From Clostridia bacterium (lineage in GTDB: Bacteria; Bacillota; Clostridia; Christensenellales; Borkfalkiaceae), in NCBI GenBank assembly GCA_017628935.1, contig JAGBYC010000030.1:1-6088 (forward strand): a stretch of 6,088 nt of DNA, written 5' to 3'. Position 1 is the first letter of the stretch. Each line of letters opens with the position of its first letter. A program made the translations under genes and the position numbers. The notes under the pieces are model-generated. The model ran no database searches, had not been told where the DNA came from, and worked only from the letters and a program-made list of their open reading frames with translations. This document shows, piece by piece, positions 1 through 5,423 of the stretch.

Positions 1-1185
1 CAATCACTTAAAGAATTGTATAAAATAGGTAGAGGTCCATCAAGTTCACACACGATAGGCCCTGAAAGAATAGCTACCTACGTTAAAAGTGAATATCCTA
101 ACGCTAAATACGTAGTAGAACTTTTTGGTTCGCTTGCATTAACGGGCGAAGGTCACGGCACTGATAGGGTATTAAAAGAAGTTTTAGGCGCTGACACCAA
201 AATTATTTTTAATAAAACAACTGAAAATTTGCCACACCCAAACACGCTTGACGTTTACGTTTATAACGGTGACGAATTAGTAAATAAAATTCGTGGTTTA
301 AGCGTTGGTGGTGGTACTGTTAAAATCGACGGTGCTCCTTACGTAGAACCACCTATCGTATATAAACACAATACGTTTAACGATATTGCTACCTATTGTA
401 AAGAAAAGGGTATTAGTATAAGCGACTACGTTTTTGAAACCGAACCTGATATTTACCCATACCTTGAAAATATTTTTAAGGTAATGATTTCTTGTATTGA
501 AGAAGGCTTAAACGCAACGGGTGTTTTACATGGTGGGCTTAATTTAAGCCGTAAAGCAAAAAGTTTAAACGCCTTTAATTCTCTTAACGAAACGTCGTCA
601 ATGCTTGAAAACAGGCGTATATCTTCGTATAGTTTAGCAGTTGCCGAACAAAACGCTGATAATAAAACGATAGTTACTGCACCAACTTGTGGTGCGTCGG
701 GCGTGCTTCCGGGGGTATTATACTATCTTTATAAAGATTGTAATGCGCCTATGGATAAAATTGTGCGTGCATTAGCAACGGCAGGTGTTATAGGCAACCT
801 TGTTAAAACAAACGCGTCAATTAGTGGTGCAGAGTGTGGTTGTCAAGCCGAAGTTGGTACGGCGTGTTCAATGACGGCGGCGGCTATGGCTGAAGTTTAC
901 GACCTTTCTATCGACCAAATTGAATGTGCTAGCGAAATTGCTTTAGAACATAACCTTGGTTTAACTTGCGACCCCGTTTGTGGGCTTGTTCAAATACCTT
1001 GTATAGAACGTAACGCTATGGCGTCTATTAAAGCCGTTAGTGCGTTTAACTTAGCAAAATATTTAACCGTTCACCGTAAAATATCGTTTGACGATATAGT
1101 TAAAGTTATGTATGAAACGGGTAAAGACTTACACCACAATTACCGTGAAACTTCAACGGGTGGTTTAGCAAAATATTACAAATAA
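1..1185 (+). CDS. sdaA: L-serine dehydratase (L-serine ammonia-lyase), iron-sulfur-dependent, single chain; 5' end cut by the window
   Basis: This cytoplasmic enzyme deaminates L-serine to pyruvate and ammonia with a [4Fe-4S] cluster. The frame is open from base 1 (Q-S-L-K-E-L-Y-K), so the TTG at 16 is not the start; relatives begin M-x-S-x-K-E-L-Y, so probably only the initiator codon is missing. The N-terminal beta domain holds the GPSSSHTIGPERIA signature (34-75); the alpha domain occupies roughly codons 150-390. It carries APTCGASGVLPG, GAECGCQAEVGTACSM, TCDPVCGLVQIPCIERN and the C-terminal TSTGGLA. Cys281, Cys323 and Cys334 (window codons) are spaced 42 and 11 apart, as I recall for the cluster ligands of the Legionella enzyme (343, 385, 396). 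At about 395 residues it is shorter than E. coli SdaA (about 454) and resembles the compact beta-alpha forms of Bacteroides. It ends AKYYK, without the C-terminal Cys of the type 1 'tail-in-mouth' enzyme. No ACT domain is seen. The product is very secure. Confidence 0.95.
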   Translation, partial: QSLKELYKIGRGPSSSHTIGPERIATYVKSEYPNAKYVVELFGSLALTGEGHGTDRVLKEVLGADTKIIFNKTTENLPHPNTLDVYVYNGDELVNKIRGLSVGGGTVKIDGAPYVEPPIVYKHNTFNDIATYCKEKGISISDYVFETEPDIYPYLENIFKVMISCIEEGLNATGVLHGGLNLSRKAKSLNAFNSLNETSSMLENRRISSYSLAVAEQNADNKTIVTAPTCGASGVLPGVLYYLYKDCNAPMDKIVRALATAGVIGNLVKTNASISGAECGCQAEVGTACSMTAAAMAEVYDLSIDQIECASEIALEHNLGLTCDPVCGLVQIPCIERNAMASIKAVSAFNLAKYLTVHRKISFDDIVKVMYETGKDLHHNYRETSTGGLAKYYK

Positions 1186-1214
1186 AAAACGACGGCGCAT
1201 AGCCGTCATTTTTT
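1184..1214. terminator. Bidirectional intrinsic terminator between convergent genes
   Basis: A perfect 6-bp stem, GACGGC (1191-1196) and GCCGTC (1202-1207), encloses the 5-base loop GCATA. On the plus strand it is followed by A then six T (1209-1214). Read on the minus strand it is followed by G then six T (complement of the A run 1184-1189). It begins right at the stop of the serine dehydratase gene and lies about 20 bp beyond the stop of the minus-strand gene ending at 1233, so it can end both convergent transcripts. The A and T tracts can also pair and lengthen the stem. Confidence 0.85.
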
Positions 1215-1232
1215 ATTAGTAAACCCTTATTT

Positions 1233-1973
1233 TTAAAGTAGTTCGTTGCGTTCGGGTAAGTTAGCGTGGTATTTAGTAGGTAAAAAATTGCGCATAGTTT
1301 TTAGATTTTTACGCTGTTTAATGTTTACCGTATCGTAATATTTTTTAAACAGTTTTGCAAAATTATCGTTTACGTTTTTAAATAGTTTCGCCCCTTCGTT
1401 TGACGCAAAAACGGACGTTTTATTATCGTTATAGCAAGCAAAAATATTACGTTTTTCGTCGTGAATAATAAATGGCATAGAACTGTAACGCCTTTTAAAA
1501 TGTGGTAAAAGTAAATCGGCAATATTATTATCGGGCGCAATTTTGGCGTAATATATACCGTATTCGGTAAGCGAAAACCTCGTAAAACCTAAAAATAAAT
1601 GGCGTTCTTTTCTAACTTTTTCATAAATAGTGTGTAAGGCGTAAATACTGGCGTCGGCATAATTATCGGAAATATCAGCGTTTACTTTTAGTATTTTTTT
1701 AACGTAGTTATAAATAATAATTTCTTTATTTTCGTCGTTAGACCTAAATGCGTAATCAAGTGCAATTTTACTTTCGTTTTTTAATAAAAAGTTAAGTTTG
1801 CGTTTAACCCGTTCAGCCTTTACTTTATCAGTTTTAATATTTCTAACGGTGTCAAAAAACCCGTAAGAAAGCGCAGTAACGGTAATATCGTTTAATTCTT
1901 CCTTCCTTTCGTAACTTTCAAAAATAGCCGTGTAAAGCCCGTCAAAACTGCCGTCGTACAAATAAATAATCAT
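1233..1973 (-). CDS. TIGR03915 / DUF4130 family putative DNA repair protein, partner of the radical SAM protein
   Basis: This 246-residue protein opens with MIIYLYDGSFDGL, the typical start of the TIGR03915 family (probable DNA metabolism protein). The DUF4130-like core follows at roughly residues 80-240: GFTRF (129-133), APDN (146-149), LPHFKRRY (156-163) and IIHDEKR (169-175). The family is known to co-occur with TIGR03916 radical SAM proteins and in many genomes is fused to a uracil-DNA-glycosylase-like domain (TIGR03914). Here it is the short form: the chain ends in a basic tail (TKYHANLPERNELL) with no room for a glycosylase. It overlaps the upstream radical SAM gene by four bases (ATGA, 1970-1973), so the two are translationally coupled; a GGGGGA stretch just before the ATG is a modest ribosome binding site. 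It should share the upstream SOS-type promoter. No catalytic residue can be named and the reaction is unknown. The family call is strong; the repair role rests on family association and the promoter. Confidence 0.88.
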   Translation of the reverse strand: MIIYLYDGSFDGLYTAIFESYERKEELNDITVTALSYGFFDTVRNIKTDKVKAERVKRKLNFLLKNESKIALDYAFRSNDENKEIIIYNYVKKILKVNADISDNYADASIYALHTIYEKVRKERHLFLGFTRFSLTEYGIYYAKIAPDNNIADLLLPHFKRRYSSMPFIIHDEKRNIFACYNDNKTSVFASNEGAKLFKNVNDNFAKLFKKYYDTVNIKQRKNLKTMRNFLPTKYHANLPERNELL

Positions 1974-3217
1974 AATTCCCCCGTAATTACCGAATTTTTA
2001 ATTTCAGGTGACGAAAATAGTGATAGTTGGGTGTATTCTGCGTCTGGTTCGCTAAACGATAATCTACGCTTAGTTTCTTTTAGCGTTGGCGCGCCGTAGT
2101 ACTTGCCGTTAACCGTAATAAAGTGTATAGCGCGTTTAAGTGGAATTTTCATAGCCTTTAAATCTTCTATGGTTAAGTTGCCGTATTTTCTTGCTTTTAT
2201 AATTTTATAGGTGCTTTTAAGTCCTATGCCGGGTGTTCTAGCAAGCATTTCAACGTCTGCCGTGTTAATTTCAATAGGAAAAAGATTGAAATTTTTAAGC
2301 GCCCACGCACATTTAGGGTCGTAGGTAGGGTTAAGGTTTTCTTCTTCGTTAATAATTTCGTTAACTTTAAAGCCGTAAAATCTAATAAGCCAGTCTGCTT
2401 GATAAAGCCTATGTTCGCGAAGCAATCCGGTAGGGGTGGTAGGTCGCATATTGGTATTAAAATTAAGTGGTACGTACGCCGAATAATACACGCGTTTAAG
2501 TTTAAATTTACTGTAAAGTGCTTCGGTAAGTTTTAAAATTCGCCCGTCAGTTTCTGGGCTTGCACCTATAATCATTTGCGTCGTTTGACCAGCCGGCAAA
2601 AACTTACTTTTAAAACTTTTATCGGCCTCTTTTTCGCCTTTAATAAGCGACATAGGAGCAATAATATTTTTCTTGTTTTTTTGTGGAGCAAGTAGCCTTA
2701 AACTCTTTTCGCTTGGTAGTTCGATATTATAACTAATTCTATCAACGTATTCACCGGCGCGCATCATAAGTGCGTTATCTGCACCAGGAATTCCTTTTAG
2801 ATGAATATAACCGTTAAAGCCGTAAAGTTTGCGTAACTTAATAACGGTATTTAAAAGTAGTTCCATAGTATAGTTAGGGCTTTTATATACTGCCGACGAT
2901 AAAAACAACCCCTCAATGTAATTGCGCTTATAAAATTCCATAGTAATTTCGCAAATTTCGTCAGGGGTAGCAGTGGCGCGCTTAACGTCGTTACTACGCC
3001 TACTTTGACAGTACAAACAGTCGTACGCACAGTCGTTACTTAAAAGAATTTTAAGTAAAGATATACAACGTCCGTCTTCAGTAAAAGAGTGGCAAATACC
3101 ACTGGCGTAAGCGTTTCCTATGCCTCCAACGTTAGCCCGTTTACTGCCAGAAGATGAGCAAGAAACGTCGTATTTAGCGCTATCAACAAGTATCATCATT
3201 TTTTCTTCGCTTATCAT
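1970..3217 (-). CDS. Putative DNA repair/modification radical SAM protein (TIGR03916 type) with HhH motif and clamp-binding peptide
   Basis: The protein is 415 residues long. The start at 3217 is chosen because GGAGGA lies just before it, MISEEKMMILVDSAKYDVSCSSSGS matches how this family begins, and the longer frame from TTG at 3274 would start inside the -35 promoter element. The radical SAM cluster motif CX3CX2C is C63-AYD-C67-LY-C70 (3008-3031), preceded by conserved-looking Cys20, Cys42 and Cys51. The catalytic barrel spans roughly residues 55-290. A helix-hairpin-helix DNA-binding motif follows at about 320-343 (INTADVEMLARTPGIGLKS), then a basic stretch LKRAIHFI. Near the C terminus, residues 397-401 are QLSLF, identical to the sliding-clamp-binding consensus. 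It is the first gene of a two-gene operon with the TIGR03915 partner, behind a consensus promoter with two LexA-like boxes. The family is annotated as putative DNA repair; its substrate and chemistry are not known. Chemical role in repair is inference. Confidence 0.92.
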   Translation of the reverse strand: MISEEKMMILVDSAKYDVSCSSSGSKRANVGGIGNAYASGICHSFTEDGRCISLLKILLSNDCAYDCLYCQSRRSNDVKRATATPDEICEITMEFYKRNYIEGLFLSSAVYKSPNYTMELLLNTVIKLRKLYGFNGYIHLKGIPGADNALMMRAGEYVDRISYNIELPSEKSLRLLAPQKNKKNIIAPMSLIKGEKEADKSFKSKFLPAGQTTQMIIGASPETDGRILKLTEALYSKFKLKRVYYSAYVPLNFNTNMRPTTPTGLLREHRLYQADWLIRFYGFKVNEIINEEENLNPTYDPKCAWALKNFNLFPIEINTADVEMLARTPGIGLKSTYKIIKARKYGNLTIEDLKAMKIPLKRAIHFITVNGKYYGAPTLKETKRRLSFSEPDAEYTQLSLFSSPEIKNSVITGEL

Positions 3218-3220
3218 AAG

Positions 3221-3226
3221 TCCTCC
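3221..3226 (-). promoter_or_regulatory. Shine-Dalgarno site that fixes the radical SAM start
   Basis: Read on the minus strand this is GGAGGA, followed by CTT and the ATG at 3217. It selects that ATG over the upstream in-frame TTG at 3274, which has no such site and falls inside the promoter. The leader from the predicted transcription start is only about 22 nt. Confidence 0.85.
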
Positions 3227-3231
3227 AAAAC

Positions 3232-3245
3232 CGAACGTTTGTTTA
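3232..3245. promoter_or_regulatory. Second, weaker LexA-like box over the transcription start
   Basis: On the plus strand the 14-mer is CGAACGTTTGTTTA. The left half CGAAC is perfect; the right half GTTTA differs from GTTYG at the last base, and the third N4 base departs from RNRY. It abuts the -10 element and covers the predicted +1. It lies exactly 40 bp from the first box, about four helical turns, so two LexA dimers could sit on roughly one face and bracket the polymerase site. Confidence 0.55.
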
Positions 3246-3274
3246 ATTATAACACGAATAATTTTAAATGTCAA
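3246..3274 (-). promoter_or_regulatory. Perfect-consensus sigma-A promoter with extended -10, for the radical SAM operon
   Basis: On the minus strand: -35 TTGACA (3274-3269), a 17-bp spacer, and -10 TATAAT (3251-3246), with TGT directly before the -10 making it an extended -10. All twelve hexamer positions match consensus and the spacer is ideal. Transcription should start near 3239. An unrepressed promoter this good would be very strong, which fits tight control by a repressor bound at the two LexA-like boxes that flank it. Confidence 0.88.
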
Positions 3275-3285
3275 ACATTTGTTCG
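3272..3285. promoter_or_regulatory. LexA (SOS) box overlapping the -35 element
   Basis: On the minus strand the 14-mer is CGAACAAATGTTTG. It fits the Gram-positive LexA/DinR pattern CGAAC-RNRY-GTTYG: full left half, N4 = AAAT obeying RNRY, right half GTTTG. It overlaps three bases of the -35 hexamer, a classical repressor position. The match is seen directly; binding by LexA is inferred. Confidence 0.78.
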
Positions 3286-3411
3286 TTTTTTATAAAAAGG
3301 TTTATAAAATTAAAAATTATATGAAAAAGTGATGAAAAATTAAACTTTTTAATTATAAAATTAAAAAATCAGTTTACAACGCTAGCTAAAAAGTTAAATT
3401 TAGGTTACTAT

Positions 3412-3440
3412 TTAATAAATACCAAATTAAATTATATTAT
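3412..3440 (+). promoter_or_regulatory. Candidate promoter for the membrane protein operon (weak evidence)
   Basis: TTAATA (3412-3417) and TATTAT (3435-3440) are spaced 17 bp apart and would start transcription about 18 bp before the 3465 ATG. An alternative is TTTACA (3373-3378), 16 bp, TAAATT (3395-3400). The 3286-3464 gap is so AT-rich that such matches are expected by chance; apart from these I see no gene, tRNA or riboswitch there. Confidence 0.25.
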
Positions 3441-3464
3441 CGCTATTAGCGTGTAAGGAGTATA

Positions 3465-4691
3465 ATGGCTAACAACAATAAAAAAGGTGGGTTATTTTCA
3501 AAGCTTACTCAAATGCCTGAAAGGTCTGAAGACTATGCAAGAAAAACTTTACCTACTAACAGATGGTCGCTTGGTTGGGACTTGTTTAGAACAAACTTTG
3601 GTAAAATAGTAAAAATCAACTTACTTACTTTACTTTTCGTTTTCCCTTTATTTTTCTTATTTTTACTTAATGCAGTAAACTTAAGCGCCAGCGCTGAAGA
3701 ATATCCGTTTTCACAAAACTTAGGTCTTGGCTATCCAACATATCCAGGTATTACGGGTTTAGCAGAAACGCTTAACTATAATAACAATATCACTACGTTT
3801 GTTTACGCGTTTATTTTAGTCTTCTACATTTCTATCGGTGTAGCAGGTGGTTTTTACGTTATGCGTAATATGGTTTGGACGGAAGGCGTTTTCGTTGGCT
3901 CTGATTTCTGGGCTGGCGTTAAAAAGAACTATAAAAACGTATTATTATCGTCGTTATTATTTACGGTGTTTTTAGCCACTACAACTTTATCAATAAACTT
4001 ATCAGATATTCAAATTGCTAATAACCCTAATTTAACTATTTTATTTACAATTTTAAAAGTTATTTCGTACGCGTTTTTAGTGTTTTTCATTTTAGTTTAT
4101 ATGTGGATGCTTACCCTTAACGTAACGTACGAACTTAAATTCACTAAACTTATTAAAAACGGCGTAATTTTTGCGTTATCGTTACTTCCTTTCAGTTTAT
4201 TTTTTGGTGCATTGGCGTTTTTAGTGTTTACTCCGCTTTTAGCAGAAATGGGCACTTTATTCTTTACGATAGGCGTATTATTAACCCTTACTTTTGGCTT
4301 ATCGTTATTTATGCTTATTTGGATGAACTATTCAACTTGGGCGTTTGACGAATTCGTTAACGATAAAGTTGCAGGCGCTAAAAAGAATAGGGGTATTTAC
4401 AAAAAGAACGAAGCCGTTAAAGATTACACCGTTTCAACAACTACGGTTATCAATAAACGCCCTGTAAAACCTATTACCGACTACGACGTTGAAATTGTTG
4501 AACTTCCTACAACTTTCTCTCGTGCCGACTTACAGCGTTTACAAGAAAGTAAAATTGCTATGATTGAAGATAGCGACCGTTACGTTGAAGAACATAAAAA
4601 CGAATATTTAGAAGATAAATCAGCCGTTGACGAATTTATGTCAGGTGAAGAAGATACTAATAAAAAATCTAAAAAAGGTAAAAAGAAGTAA
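3465..4691 (+). CDS. Six-helix integral membrane protein, YesL/DUF624-like, with long charged C-terminal tail
   Basis: This 408-residue protein starts after a good AAGGAG site (3455-3460). Its N-terminal 45 residues are polar and basic. Six membrane segments can be read at about 48-70, 110-132, 158-178, 192-217, 233-257 and 264-288. The cytoplasmic-looking stretches WSLGWDLFRTNFGKIVKIN before helix 1, and YVMRNMVWTEGVFVGSDFWAGVKKNYKN between helices 2 and 3, resemble the DUF624/YesL family, whose function is unknown though some members sit by carbohydrate-use genes. Residues from about 290 on form a soluble tail of about 115 residues, acidic (VEIVELP, EEHKNEYLEDKSAVDEF) and ending in KKSKKGKKK. 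Such a tail is not part of the short YesL core of about 200 residues. It is the first gene of an operon and its stop overlaps the methyltransferase start. Topology is secure; the family is a resemblance only, and no function is claimed. Confidence 0.8.
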   Translation: MANNNKKGGLFSKLTQMPERSEDYARKTLPTNRWSLGWDLFRTNFGKIVKINLLTLLFVFPLFFLFLLNAVNLSASAEEYPFSQNLGLGYPTYPGITGLAETLNYNNNITTFVYAFILVFYISIGVAGGFYVMRNMVWTEGVFVGSDFWAGVKKNYKNVLLSSLLFTVFLATTTLSINLSDIQIANNPNLTILFTILKVISYAFLVFFILVYMWMLTLNVTYELKFTKLIKNGVIFALSLLPFSLFFGALAFLVFTPLLAEMGTLFFTIGVLLTLTFGLSLFMLIWMNYSTWAFDEFVNDKVAGAKKNRGIYKKNEAVKDYTVSTTTVINKRPVKPITDYDVEIVELPTTFSRADLQRLQESKIAMIEDSDRYVEEHKNEYLEDKSAVDEFMSGEEDTNKKSKKGKKK

Positions 4692-5419
4692 TGCTTCCTT
4701 ATCAAGTTTTGGCTAATTTTTACGATAATATCATCAAAGATGATAGTTACGATAAGTGGACTAATTATATCGTACAATTAGTAAAAAAATACACAACTAA
4801 AAATACGGGGTTAGACGTTGCTTGTGGTAGTGGTATAGTTACCTTAAAACTTAAAAAAGCAGGTTTTAACGTAACTGGTATTGATATTAGTAACGAAATG
4901 CTACTTAAAGCGCAAAGTTCGGCGTTAAAAGAAGGTTTAAACGTGCCTTTCTTACGCCAAGATATGAAAAGTTTGCGCACCTTTGAAAAGGTTGGTTTTA
5001 TAACCGTTATTAACGACGGGCTTAACTACGTTAAACAAGCCGATATTAAAAAGGCGTTTAATTCGTTTAACAAAAGTTTATTAAAAGGTGGTACGCTTAT
5101 TTTCGACGTATCGTCTACTTACAAACTTAAAACTGTTTTAGGTAACAATATGTATGGCGACGATAATGAAAATTTATCGTATATTTGGTTTAACACTTTA
5201 AACGAAAATAGCGTAGATATTGCCGTAACTTTATTTGAAAAAGAAGGCGATTCGTACCGTAGGTACGAAGAAACACAAACTCAGTATATTCATAATCAGT
5301 TAGATATTGAAAACGCACTTAGTAGCGCTGGGTTTGAAATTGTATCGGTTACCGATGCAAACGGTAACGCCGTAACCGATACTACTGAAAGAATTTTATT
5401 TATTACAAAAAAACTTTAA
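4691..5419 (+). CDS. Class I SAM-dependent methyltransferase
   Basis: The protein has 242 residues. It begins LANFYDNII...YDKWTNYI, the lead-in usual for small-molecule class I methyltransferases. Motif I is GLDVACGSG (about 40-48), followed by GFNVTGIDIS, where Asp65 should bind the SAM ribose, then FLRQDMKSL and the motif II region FITVINDGLNYV, and GGTLIFDVSS further on. The substrate cannot be told from sequence; relatives are annotated generically. The ATG shares a base with the stop of the gene before it (TAATG), and no clear Shine-Dalgarno is present (only AAGG about 12 nt upstream), so re-initiation after the membrane protein is likely. hslO follows after four bases. Full length for the family, with no damage seen. 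Confidence 0.9.
   Translation: MLPYQVLANFYDNIIKDDSYDKWTNYIVQLVKKYTTKNTGLDVACGSGIVTLKLKKAGFNVTGIDISNEMLLKAQSSALKEGLNVPFLRQDMKSLRTFEKVGFITVINDGLNYVKQADIKKAFNSFNKSLLKGGTLIFDVSSTYKLKTVLGNNMYGDDNENLSYIWFNTLNENSVDIAVTLFEKEGDSYRRYEETQTQYIHNQLDIENALSSAGFEIVSVTDANGNAVTDTTERILFITKKL
5342..5382 (+). repeat. Inverted repeat with two alternative hairpins at the 3' end of the methyltransferase gene
   Basis: GTATCGGTTAC (5342-5352) and GTAACCGATAC (5372-5382) form a perfect 11-bp stem with a 19-nt loop. Inside it, GTTACCG (5348-5354) and CGGTAAC (5362-5368) form a competing 7-bp stem with a 7-nt loop. The stems share bases 5348-5352, so only one can form. There is no T run directly after, so this is not an ordinary terminator. 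It codes for V-T-D repeated as VTDANGNAVTD, which may be the whole reason for the symmetry. Confidence 0.5.
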
Positions 5420-5423
5420 TATT

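Noticed and set aside
3120..3332. Plus-strand open frame of 70 codons across the radical SAM start and promoter
   Set aside because: It lies opposite a well-supported gene and its promoter, has no ribosome binding site, and its protein resembles nothing recognised.
3337..3401. Imperfect inverted repeat, AAATTAAACTTTTT (3337-3350) and AAAAAGTTAAATTT (3388-3401)
   Set aside because: 13 of 14 pair, but all the pairs but one are A-T in very AT-rich spacer DNA, the loop is about 37 nt, and chance is a good explanation.
3442..3452. Small palindrome CGCTATTAGCG before the membrane protein gene
   Set aside because: At most a 4-bp stem with a 3-nt loop; too little for an operator or hairpin claim.
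3286..3464. Possible divergent gene, small RNA or riboswitch in the intergenic gap
   Set aside because: The stretch is AT-rich without stable GC stems or recognised aptamer motifs, and has no supported reading frame.
4580..4980. Two minus-strand frames (4580-4777 and 4765-4980) opposite the membrane protein and methyltransferase
   Set aside because: Both are antisense shadows of strong plus-strand genes, with no start signals of their own.
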